Of a DNA stretch of 64,000 bases, positions 17,874-24,832 are shown piece by piece. Source of the DNA: Xenophilus aerolatus (GTDB lineage Bacteria > Pseudomonadota > Gammaproteobacteria > Burkholderiales > Burkholderiaceae_C); contig QAIB01000001.1 of assembly GCA_030418545.1 (NCBI GenBank), positions 62,001-126,000 of the forward strand. Reading direction: 5' to 3'. Every line of letters begins with the position of its first letter. Positions within the stretch are counted from its first letter, which is position 1. The notes under the pieces were generated by a model. That model had not been told where the DNA came from and made no database searches. It saw only the letters and a list, made by a program, of their open reading frames with translations. A program made the translations under genes and the position numbers.

Positions 17874-17883
17874 CTGTATACAC
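17874..17883. promoter_or_regulatory. Candidate GntR operator between gntR and hiuH
   Basis: CTGTATACAC contains the perfect palindrome TGTATACA (17875-17882) in the short divergent promoter region. The same ten bases occur at 19794-19803 before puuD. FCD-type GntR regulators commonly bind T-G-T/A-C-A palindromes of this sort. Binding is inferred. Confidence 0.65.
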
Positions 17884-17935
17884 TTTTGTCGACCGAACCT
17901 CATCATCGAATCTTCAGCCACCAAGGAGTCGCCCC

Positions 17936-18286
17936 ATGGGCCTGAGCACCCACGTACTGGACACGATGCACGGCTGCCCCGCGGCGGGCATGGACGTCGC
18001 GCTCTACACCACCGAGGGCGAGTCGGCCACGCTGGTGCGTCGCTTCACGCTGAACCACGACGGGCGCAGCGATGCGCCGCTGTACGACAACAGCACGCTC
18101 AAGGTCGGCACCTACCGGCTGGTGTTCGATGTCGCGGGTTATTTCAAGGCGCGCGGCGTCGAGCTGCCGCAGCCCAACTTCCTGAACCGGGTGGCGTTGG
18201 ACTTCGGCGTGGCGCACACCGACCAGCACTACCACGTGCCCCTGCTGGTGAGCCCGTGGAGCTATTCCACCTACCGCGGGTCATGA
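17936..18286 (+). CDS. hiuH: 5-hydroxyisourate hydrolase
   Basis: This 116-residue transthyretin-related protein hydrolyses 5-hydroxyisourate to OHCU, the step after PuuD. Family signatures are the N-terminal LSTHVLDTMHGCPAAGMDV, with His near residue 6, and the C-terminal YRGS tetrapeptide preceded by YHVPLLVSPWSYSTYRGS. A strong AAGGAG site precedes the ATG. The length and absence of a leader fit the cytoplasmic form. It is transcribed away from gntR and puuE, with a shared palindromic operator candidate. Confidence 0.96.
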   Translation: MGLSTHVLDTMHGCPAAGMDVALYTTEGESATLVRRFTLNHDGRSDAPLYDNSTLKVGTYRLVFDVAGYFKARGVELPQPNFLNRVALDFGVAHTDQHYHVPLLVSPWSYSTYRGS

Positions 18287-18311
18287 CGAGCCGCGGCACG
18301 CAGCAGTTCGC

Positions 18312-18371
18312 ATGAAGGAATCGGGCTCAGGCGCCCGTCGTGCGGGCACGGGCAGCTATTCTTTCGATAGC
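18312..18371 (-). repeat. Dispersed hairpin repeat, copy 2
   Basis: On the minus strand the copy starts GCTATCGAAAGAATAGCTG, continues to CACGACGGGCGCCTGAGCCCG and ends GATTCCTTCAT (overlapping slightly in the middle). It lies between the convergent hiuH and lipoprotein genes. Both hairpins are intact, so it could act as a bidirectional transcription stop. Confidence 0.8.
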
Positions 18372-18377
18372 GGCCGC

Positions 18378-18860
18378 TCAGCCCTGCAGCTGCCCCTCGG
18401 TCAGCGTATCGAGCTGGAAACGCCCGCTCTCGTCCCACAGCCAGGTGTCGGTCCAGGTGATCCGCTGGCCGCGCGGTGGGGCGGGGTAGGGCGCGGACGC
18501 GCGCACCATGCGTTCGATCTCGGCCACCACCTCCGGCGCATGCCGGGGCGCCCGCAGCCAACGCAGCGCCAGCACGCGGCCGTTGCCGTCGAGGTCGACC
18601 TGCAGCGTACCCACCGCATAGAGCAGCGGCGGCAGCTTGCCGGTGTAGATGCGGCCGGGGTAGCGTTCGTAGATGACGCGGGCCGCCTGCGGGCGGTAGG
18701 CACGGGCTTCCGAGCTGCTGGCCGCCCCTGCGCTGGGACTGGGCGTGCCGCAGCCGGACAGCGACAGGGCCGCGGCCAGGGACAGCGAGGCGCCGGTTGC
18801 CAGCAGCAGGCGGCGGGGCGGGCCGGACAGGGGCGAACGGGGGAGAGTGTGCGAAGGCAT
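18378..18860 (-). CDS. Putative lipoprotein of unknown function
   Basis: This 160-residue protein has a lipoprotein signal ending in the lipobox LSLSGC near residue 35, so it should be lipid-anchored in an envelope membrane. After a Ser/Ala linker the domain contains YERYPGRIYTGKLPPLLYAV and GTLQVDLDGNGRVLALRWLR, a pattern like the C-terminal domain of TonB-like energy transducers. It ends with ITWTDTWLWDESGRFQL. The start at 18860 gives a normal n-region; the frame is open to 18911. It is divergent from xdhC (56-base gap) and its role is unknown. Confidence 0.75.
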   Translation of the reverse strand: MPSHTLPRSPLSGPPRRLLLATGASLSLAAALSLSGCGTPSPSAGAASSSEARAYRPQAARVIYERYPGRIYTGKLPPLLYAVGTLQVDLDGNGRVLALRWLRAPRHAPEVVAEIERMVRASAPYPAPPRGQRITWTDTWLWDESGRFQLDTLTEGQLQG

Positions 18861-18916
18861 GGCCGGCGTTATACCGTGGGTGCTGCCCGGCCCCGCAACC
18901 GGGCGTTTCATCCCTC

Positions 18917-19741
18917 ATGACCGGCGCCGTCGACGAACTTCTGGACCGCCTCGCCCGAGGCGACAAAGGCGTGCTGATCCGCGTCACCGCCACGCAAGGC
19001 TCGGTGCCGCGCGAGGCCGGCACCTGGATGGCGGTCTGGGCCGATGCGCTCACGGCCACCATCGGCGGCGGCCAGCTCGAGTTCCAGGCGATCCGGGAGG
19101 CGCGCGACATGCTCGAGGGCCGCGGCCCTGCGCCGCGGCACGGCGACGTGCGCCGCTATCCCCTCGGCCCAAGCCTGGGCCAGTGCTGCGGCGGCGTGGT
19201 GTTCCTCGGTTTCCGGCGCATCGGCGCCGGCGACATCGAGGCCCTGCGCCGCGAACTCACCGAGCACCTGCGGCCGGTGGCGCTCTTCGGCGGCGGCCAC
19301 GTGGGCGTGGCCATCGCACGGCTGCTGTCCACGCTGCCCTATGCCGTGCGCTGGATCGACAGCCGCGACGGCGTGTTCCCTGCCGCACTGCCCGCCCAGG
19401 TCCATACCGAGCACAGCGAGCCGGTGCAGGATGCGGTCGCCGCCCTGCCGGCCGGCTCGCACGTGCTCATCATGAGCTTCAGCCACGCCGAGGACCTGGA
19501 CATCGTCATCGCCTGCCTCAAGCGGCTGCGCGAGCGCGACGACCTGCCCTACGTCGGGCTCATCGGCAGCAAGACCAAGTGGGCCACCTTCCGCCACCGG
19601 CTGGAGGCGCGCGGCTTCACCGCGGCGGAGATGGGCCGCATCACCTGCCCCATCGGCGTGCCGGGCATCACCGGCAAGGAGCCCGAGGTGATCGCCGTCG
19701 CGGTGGCGGCACAGTTATTGCAAATTCACGGACGGACCTAG
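18917..19741 (+). CDS. xdhC: Xanthine dehydrogenase accessory protein XdhC
   Basis: This 274-residue protein is an XdhC/CoxI family chaperone that binds sulfurated molybdenum cofactor and inserts it into xanthine dehydrogenase. The N-terminal XdhC domain has TATQGSVPREAGTWM and the Cys pair in LGQCCGGVVF (about residues 90-99). The C-terminal Rossmann domain has LFGGGHVGVAIARLL (about 125-139) and GLIGSKTKWATFRHRLE, and it ends CPIGVPGITGKEPEVIAVAV. The structural genes xdhAB are 26 kb away at 45.2-49.2 kb. Here xdhC precedes the urate-oxidation gene puuD, and 19742-19940 holds the puuD promoter region. Confidence 0.94.
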   Translation: MTGAVDELLDRLARGDKGVLIRVTATQGSVPREAGTWMAVWADALTATIGGGQLEFQAIREARDMLEGRGPAPRHGDVRRYPLGPSLGQCCGGVVFLGFRRIGAGDIEALRRELTEHLRPVALFGGGHVGVAIARLLSTLPYAVRWIDSRDGVFPAALPAQVHTEHSEPVQDAVAALPAGSHVLIMSFSHAEDLDIVIACLKRLRERDDLPYVGLIGSKTKWATFRHRLEARGFTAAEMGRITCPIGVPGITGKEPEVIAVAVAAQLLQIHGRT

Positions 19742-19793
19742 GGTTTCCCACAGCAGGGCGCCGAGCGAAAAAAACACGATGCAAGCGACCAAA

Positions 19794-19803
19794 CTGTATA
19801 CAC
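19794..19803. promoter_or_regulatory. Candidate GntR operator before puuD
   Basis: CTGTATACAC is identical to the ten bases at 17874-17883. It lies 138 bases before the puuD start in the xdhC-puuD gap. It is the second site that suggests co-regulation by the neighbouring GntR protein. Confidence 0.62.
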
Positions 19804-19940
19804 TCCAGTCCACAACACGCCGCAGCGGAGCGCGATGCATCCCCACGATGCCGACGTTCGCGGCCCTTTCTCTGCTCACAGAGCCCGCGGTGGTGAGCAG
19901 GCCGGAATGCGGCGCCATGGCGCGCCGCGAGGGTTGAGCG

Positions 19941-21146
19941 ATGGAAAGCTATTACCTCGACTGGGCCAACCTGCTGCTGCGCTGGGTCCACGTCATCACC
20001 GCGATCGCATGGATCGGCGCGTCCTTCTACTTCGTGATGCTGGACAACAGCCTCGAGAAGCCGCAGGACCAGGAATCGCTCGACAAGGGCGTGGGCGGCG
20101 AGCAGTGGGCCGTGCACGGCGGCGGCTTCTACAACATGCAGAAGTACCTGCTGGCCCCGAAGAAGCTGCCCGACCACCTGCACTGGTCGTACTGGGAGAG
20201 CTACTCCACCTGGATCTCGGGCTTCACGCTGTTCACGATGTCCTATCTGTGGAACGCGAGCACCTACCTGATCGACAAGTCCAAGATGGACTGGCAGCCC
20301 GGGGCCGCCATCGGCGTGGCGCTGGCCTTCTTCGTCGTGTTCTGGATGGTGTACGACGGCATCTGCCAGATCTTCGGGCGCCGCAAGAACGGCGACACCA
20401 TCGTCGGCGTGCTGGTCGCGCTCTTCATCGCCTTCGCCACCTGGCTGGCCTGCCAGTGGTTCGCCGGCCGCGCGGCCTTCCTGCTGGTGGGCGCCATGAT
20501 GGCGACGACCATGAGCGCCAACGTGTTCTTCTGGATCATCCCGGGCCAGCGCAAGAACGTGGCGGCGCTGCGCGAGGGCAAGCCGGTCGATCCGGTGCAC
20601 GGCCAGCGCGGCAAGCAGCGCAGCGTGCACAACACCTACTTCACGCTGCCGGTGCTGTTCGCGATGCTGAGCAACCACTACAGCTTCACCTACACGCACA
20701 AGTACAACTGGATCGTGCTGCTGCTGATCATGCTCGGCGGCGCGGCGATCCGGCAGTTCTTCGTGGTGCGGCATCGCTTCAAGCTGGGCAATGCGCGCAA
20801 TCCGCTGCCCTACGCGCTCTTCGGCATCGCGGTGCTGGGCCTGACCATCGTGTGGATGAAGCCCGAGCCGGTGGCGGCGCCCGCGCCGTCGGCCGCTGCC
20901 GCACCGGTGTCCTATGCCGAAGTCCAGAAGGTGCTGGAGCAGCGCTGCTACATGTGCCACGGCGCCGCCGTGCAGATGAAGAACGTGCGCCTCGATTCGC
21001 CCGACCAAGTGGCCGCGCACGCACAGGCCGTCTACCAGCAGGTGGTCGTGACGAAGATCATGCCGATGAACAACGCCACGGGCATGACCGATGCCGAGCG
21101 CGCGCTGGTCGGCAAGTGGTTCAACGGCGGCGCCAAGACGAACTGA
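19941..21146 (+). CDS. puuD: Membrane urate oxidase (urate hydroxylase) with C-terminal cytochrome c domain
   Basis: This 401-residue inner-membrane protein oxidises urate to 5-hydroxyisourate with electrons passed to a cytochrome rather than oxygen. The N-terminal part has about eight membrane helices (start MESYYLDWANLLLRWVHV, then IAWIGASFYFVMLDNSL). His residues for haem or quinone contact lie in LLRWVHVITA and LSNHYSF. The C-terminal domain (about residues 320-400) has the haem c attachment motif CYMCH near 336 and an axial Met in KIMPMNN. This matches the PuuD family. It lies between xdhC and a terminator hairpin at 21144, so it is probably the last gene of its transcript. Confidence 0.95.
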   Translation: MESYYLDWANLLLRWVHVITAIAWIGASFYFVMLDNSLEKPQDQESLDKGVGGEQWAVHGGGFYNMQKYLLAPKKLPDHLHWSYWESYSTWISGFTLFTMSYLWNASTYLIDKSKMDWQPGAAIGVALAFFVVFWMVYDGICQIFGRRKNGDTIVGVLVALFIAFATWLACQWFAGRAAFLLVGAMMATTMSANVFFWIIPGQRKNVAALREGKPVDPVHGQRGKQRSVHNTYFTLPVLFAMLSNHYSFTYTHKYNWIVLLLIMLGGAAIRQFFVVRHRFKLGNARNPLPYALFGIAVLGLTIVWMKPEPVAAPAPSAAAAPVSYAEVQKVLEQRCYMCHGAAVQMKNVRLDSPDQVAAHAQAVYQQVVVTKIMPMNNATGMTDAERALVGKWFNGGAKTN

Positions 21147-21175
21147 TGTCCGGCCGCCGCCGCGGCCGGACATCA
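21144..21175. terminator. Bidirectional hairpin between puuD and the deaminase
   Basis: TGATGTCCGGCCGC and GCGGCCGGACATCA form a perfect 14-base stem with a four-base loop. The first three bases are the puuD stop codon, and the deaminase stop (21181-21183) follows on the other strand. There is no T-run on either side, but the position between convergent genes suggests a transcription barrier. Confidence 0.75.
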
Positions 21176-21180
21176 GGCAT

Positions 21181-22569
21181 TCAGCGCGCGGCTTCCGCCA
21201 GTTCCACCGCGAGCCGGTTGTGACGCTCGACCAGCGGCTCCAGCTCGACGGTGGCCAGGCGCCCCTCGCGCACCACCACCCGTCCGTTGACCACCGTGCA
21301 GGCGGCCTGCGGACTCGCGCACAGCAGCAGGCTGGCCACCGGGTCGTGCACCGCGCCGCCGGCGAAGGCGAGGGTGCGCAGGTCGAAGAGCGCCAGGTCG
21401 GCGCACATGCCGGGGGCAAGGTGGCCGATGTCGCTGCGGCCCAGCACCTCGGCACCGCCGCGGGTGGCCACCTCGAGCACGTTGCGCGCGGTCATCTCGG
21501 CCGGGCCGTGGTCGCACCCGAAGGAGTCCAGCGAGCGCCGCACCCGCGCCAGCAGCAGCGCCTGCCGCGCCTCGCCCACCATGTGCGCGCCGTCGTTGCT
21601 CGCGCTGCCGTCCACGCCCAGGCCCACGGGCACGCCGGCGTCGAGCATCTGCCGCAGCGGCGCGATGCCCGAGGCCAGCCGCATGTTGCTGCAGGGGCAG
21701 TGTGCCACGCCGGTGCGCGTGCGCGCAAAAAGGCCGAGGCCCGGCGCGTCGAGCTTCACGCAGTGCGCGTGCCACACGTCCTCGCCGAGCCAGCCCAGGT
21801 CCTGCGCGTATTCGGCCGGCGTGCAGTCGAACTTCTCGCGCGTGTAGGCGATGTCGTGGTCGTTCTCGGCCAGGTGGGTGTGCAGGCGCACGCCATAGGC
21901 CCGCGCGAGCCGCGCCGATTCGCGCATCAGGTCGCGGCTCACCGAGAAGGGCGAGCACGGCGCCACCGCCACGTTCACCATCGCACCGTGGGCTCGGTCG
22001 TGCCAGCGCTCGATGAGGCGCTGCGTCTCGGCCAGGATGGCGTCTTCCTTCTCGACCACGCGATCGGGCGGCAGGCCGCCCTGCGATTCGCCCAGGCTCA
22101 TGCTGCCGCGCGATGCGGTGAAGCGCATGCCGATGCGCTGCGCGGCCTCGATGCTGTCCTCCAGGTTGATGCCGTTGGGGTAGATGTAGAGGTGGTCGCT
22201 GCTGGTGGTGCAGCCCGAGAGCAGCAGTTCGGCCATCGCCACCTGCGTCGACACCTGCACCATCTCGGGCGTCAGCCCGGCCCAGATCGGGTACAGCCCG
22301 CGCAGCCAGCCGAAGAGCTCGGCGTCCTGCGTGGCGGGGATCGCCCGGGTCAGCGATTGATACATGTGATGATGCGTGTTGACCATGCCCGGCATGACCA
22401 GGTGGCCGCGCGCATCGATCACCTCGTCGGCCTCGGCGGGAAGATCCGCCGCCGGGCCGATGGCCGCGATGCGATGCCCGTCCACCAGTACCGAGGCACC
22501 GCGCAGTTCGCGCCGGTCGTCGTCGAAGGTGGCCACGCAGTCGGCGTTGTGGATCAGCAAGGTCGTCAT
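21181..22569 (-). CDS. 8-oxoguanine deaminase (amidohydrolase superfamily)
   Basis: This 462-residue amidohydrolase removes ammonia from 8-oxoguanine to yield urate. Related proteins deaminate guanine or triazines. Metal-site segments are VNTHHHMYQSLTRA near residue 65, HTHLAEN near 231, HAHCVKL near 263 and GLGVDGSASND near 320 with the catalytic Asp. The pattern closely resembles the characterised Pseudomonas 8-oxoguanine deaminase group (Pa0142 type), and urate is just what the neighbouring PuuD consumes. Guanine deaminase activity cannot be excluded from sequence alone. It is divergent from glycerate kinase and convergent with puuD. Confidence 0.88.
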   Translation of the reverse strand: MTTLLIHNADCVATFDDDRRELRGASVLVDGHRIAAIGPAADLPAEADEVIDARGHLVMPGMVNTHHHMYQSLTRAIPATQDAELFGWLRGLYPIWAGLTPEMVQVSTQVAMAELLLSGCTTSSDHLYIYPNGINLEDSIEAAQRIGMRFTASRGSMSLGESQGGLPPDRVVEKEDAILAETQRLIERWHDRAHGAMVNVAVAPCSPFSVSRDLMRESARLARAYGVRLHTHLAENDHDIAYTREKFDCTPAEYAQDLGWLGEDVWHAHCVKLDAPGLGLFARTRTGVAHCPCSNMRLASGIAPLRQMLDAGVPVGLGVDGSASNDGAHMVGEARQALLLARVRRSLDSFGCDHGPAEMTARNVLEVATRGGAEVLGRSDIGHLAPGMCADLALFDLRTLAFAGGAVHDPVASLLLCASPQAACTVVNGRVVVREGRLATVELEPLVERHNRLAVELAEAAR

Positions 22570-22615
22570 TGAGCAAAGCCTTTTCTTGTTGTCGAACGAA
22601 AACGGAGACCCGACC

Positions 22616-24028
22616 ATGATGGCATCGAACGCTGCCGCTCCCAAGCCAAACGCGAGCCCCCAGGACTCGGCCGTGCCAAGTCCGTCCCCTGAGGGGAGCA
22701 AAAATGCGCGGAGCGGCCCGGCGTTTTCCTGTGAGAACCCGCGCGGCTTCCTCGAACACCTCTACCGCGCCGCCGTCACGCGCGCGCTGCCGCTGGACAA
22801 CATGGGCGCCTTCCTGCCCCGGCCGCCCAAGGGCCGCACGCTGGTGCTGGGCGCGGGCAAGGCGGGCGGATCGATGGCACAGGCGCTCGAAGCGCTGTGG
22901 CCGGCCGATGCGCCGCTCGAAGGCCTGGTGGTAACGCGCTACGAGCACATCCCGCCGCGGCCCGAAGGGCTGAAGCAGCGCATCGAGGTCGTCGAGGCCG
23001 CACACCCCGTGCCCGACGAAGCGGGCCAGCGCGCCGCCGAGCGCATGCTCGCGCTGACCCAAAGCCTCACGGCCGACGACCTGGTGCTGTGCCTCATCTC
23101 CGGTGGCGGGTCGGCCCTGCTCACGCTCCCGGCCGAAGGTCTCACGTTGGCCGACAAGCAGCGCATCAACCGGGAACTGCTCGAGTCGGGTGCTCACATC
23201 GGCGAGATGAACTGCGTGCGCAAGCACCTCTCGCGGATCAAGGGCGGGCGGCTCGCGGCGGCCTGCGCGCCGGCGCAGGTGGTCACGCTCACCATCAGCG
23301 ACGTGCCGGGCGACGACCCGGCCATCATCGCCAGTGGCCCCACCGTGCCCGACGCCAGCACCTGCGCAGACGCGCTGGCCATCCTGGCGCGCTACCGCAT
23401 CGAGGTGCCGCCCACCGTGCGCGCCGCACTTGAAAGCGGCGCGCTGGAAACGCCCAAGCCGGGCGACGCCGTCTTCGCCGGCCACGTGACCCACCTCATC
23501 GCCACGCCGCAGCAGTCGCTCGAGGCGGCGGCCGAAGCGGCGCGCGCGGCGGGCATCGCCGCACACATCCTCAGCGACGAGATGGAAGGCGAGTCGCGCG
23601 AGGTCGGCAAGGTGCACGGCGCGCTGGCCCGCGCCGTGGCGCAGCGCGGCGCGCCCTTCGCGCGGCCGTGCGTGATCCTGTCGGGCGGCGAGACCACTGT
23701 CACCATCCGCCAGCGCCCGCCGGGCACGCCCAAAGGGCGCGGCGGACGTGCAGGCGAGTTCTGCATGGGCCTGGCCGGCGCGCTGATGGGCCAGCCCGGC
23801 GTGTGGGCGCTGGCGGCCGACACCGACGGCATCGACGGCGTGGAGGACAACGCGGGCGCCCTCGTCACGCCCGACACGCTGGCCCGCGCCGAAGCCGCCG
23901 GGCACAAGCTCGCCGCCTTCATGGACCGCAACGACGCCTACGGCTACTTCGACGCCCTGGGCGACCTGGTCGTGACCGGGCCCACGCACACCAACGTGAA
24001 CGACTTTCGCGCGCTACTGATCTTGTAG
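22616..24028 (+). CDS. ttuD: Glycerate kinase, MOFRL/TtuD type
   Basis: This 470-residue protein phosphorylates glycerate to 2-phosphoglycerate. It has the N-terminal DUF4147 domain (FLEHLYRAAVTRALP from about residue 43, GAGKAGGSMAQALE near 80, LCLISGGGSALLTLP near 162) and a C-terminal MOFRL domain (CVILSGGETTVTI, then AADTDGIDGVEDNAGA). In this locus it would recycle glyoxylate carbon made from allantoate. The first ~40 residues are Pro/Ser-rich and seem to be encoded by an intergenic-type repeat, so the functional protein starts near CENPRGFLEHL. The last codons and the stop lie in a hairpin repeat. GGAG precedes the ATG at 22616. Confidence 0.92.
   Translation: MMASNAAAPKPNASPQDSAVPSPSPEGSKNARSGPAFSCENPRGFLEHLYRAAVTRALPLDNMGAFLPRPPKGRTLVLGAGKAGGSMAQALEALWPADAPLEGLVVTRYEHIPPRPEGLKQRIEVVEAAHPVPDEAGQRAAERMLALTQSLTADDLVLCLISGGGSALLTLPAEGLTLADKQRINRELLESGAHIGEMNCVRKHLSRIKGGRLAAACAPAQVVTLTISDVPGDDPAIIASGPTVPDASTCADALAILARYRIEVPPTVRAALESGALETPKPGDAVFAGHVTHLIATPQQSLEAAAEAARAAGIAAHILSDEMEGESREVGKVHGALARAVAQRGAPFARPCVILSGGETTVTIRQRPPGTPKGRGGRAGEFCMGLAGALMGQPGVWALAADTDGIDGVEDNAGALVTPDTLARAEAAGHKLAAFMDRNDAYGYFDALGDLVVTGPTHTNVNDFRALLIL
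22660..22735 (+). repeat. Probable intergenic-type repeat inside the 5' end of glycerate kinase
   Basis: The stretch has AAGTCCGTCCCCTGAGGGG and GGAGCGGCCCGGCG, like the repeats at 56571 (AGTCCCCCTCAAGGGG, AGCGGCCCGGCA) and 30596. It encodes the low-complexity N-terminal tail of the kinase. The similarity is partial and was judged by eye. Confidence 0.45.
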
Positions 24029-24071
24029 CGCCCTACGCAAGCGCGGCGGGCGCTGGAGGCCTTTTTCCTTC
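24013..24071 (+). repeat. Dispersed hairpin repeat, copy 3 (end of glycerate kinase)
   Basis: It begins GCTACTGATCTTGTAGC, continues CGCAAGCGCGGCGGGCGCTGG and ends GGCCTTTTTCCTTC. The first stem has GCTAC/GTAGC instead of GCTAT/ATAGC, a compensatory change that keeps pairing. It supplies the last five codons and the TAG stop of the kinase and probably its terminator. Confidence 0.75.
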
Positions 24072-24096
24072 GAGATCGCCGATTCGAACGCATAAT

Positions 24097-24109
24097 TGGA
24101 CGCCGTCCA
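24097..24109. promoter_or_regulatory. Candidate TetR auto-operator
   Basis: TGGACGCCGTCCA is a perfect 6+1+6 palindrome. It follows directly on a -10-like CATAAT (24091-24096) and lies 14 bases before the GTG start of the tetR gene, as expected for autorepression. Confidence 0.65.
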
Positions 24110-24122
24110 CATCGATCCTGCC

Positions 24123-24809
24123 GTGAGCCTCGACGCCGCCCGCCCGTCCCCCCCGCCGCGCAGCACCTACCGCCACGGCGACCTGCGCCGCGCGCTGCTG
24201 GAGGCGGGCATCGACCTCGCACGCGAAGGCGGCCCCGACGCCGTGGTGCTGCGCGAGGCCACGCGCCGCGCGGGCGTGGTGCCCAATGCCGCGTACCGCC
24301 ACTTCGGCAGCCGCGACGCGCTGCTCGACGCGGTGCGATCGGCGGCGCTGGCCGCGGCCGCGCGTGCGATGGAAGAGGCGTGGCGTGCCGCCGGTGCCGA
24401 CCTGCCACGCGCCAGCGTGCGCGGCAGCGCGTCGAGCGGCGATGCCGTGGCCTCCGCGCAGGCGGCGGTGCGCGCCGTGGGCACCGGCTACCTGCGCTTC
24501 GCCCGTCGCGAGACCGGTCTGTTCCGCACCGCCTTCGCCACCGCCGCGCCGCCGGCCGGCGCGCGCGATCCCGCCAGGGCCGGCGCCAGCGGGCTCAACC
24601 CCTTCGAGCTGCTCGGCACCGCGCTGGACCGCCTGGTCGAAGCCGGCGCGATGCCGCCCGAACGCCGGCCCGGTGCCGAATACCTGGCCTGGTCGGCCGT
24701 GCACGGCATGGCCATGATGGCCATCGACGGGCCGCTGCGCGGCCTGGACGAGGCGCAGCTGGACGCGCTGGGCCAGCGCCTGCTCGACATGGTGCAGCGC
24801 GGACTGTGA
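24123..24809 (+). CDS. TetR-family transcriptional regulator
   Basis: This 228-residue regulator has an N-terminal helix-turn-helix (STYRHGDLRRALLEAGIDLA, then VLREATRRAGVVPNAAYRHF at about residues 40-60) followed by the typical GSRDALLDAV. The C-terminal domain is Ala-rich and helical, of the TetR_C_33-like sort, with an unknown ligand. A GTG at 24123 is the likely start; a TTG at 24096 would run through the palindrome. No target gene is evident; the next gene on the opposite strand is a diguanylate cyclase 24 bases away and is convergent. Confidence 0.88.
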   Translation: MSLDAARPSPPPRSTYRHGDLRRALLEAGIDLAREGGPDAVVLREATRRAGVVPNAAYRHFGSRDALLDAVRSAALAAAARAMEEAWRAAGADLPRASVRGSASSGDAVASAQAAVRAVGTGYLRFARRETGLFRTAFATAAPPAGARDPARAGASGLNPFELLGTALDRLVEAGAMPPERRPGAEYLAWSAVHGMAMMAIDGPLRGLDEAQLDALGQRLLDMVQRGL

Positions 24810-24832
24810 GGCCGTGAGCGAGGCGCCAAGGC

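Noticed and set aside
19715-19918. Minus-strand open frame of 67 codons with a hydrophobic segment before puuD
   Set aside because: It overlaps the xdhC 3' end and the operator candidate, has no ribosome-binding site, and the hydrophobic run is likely a chance effect.
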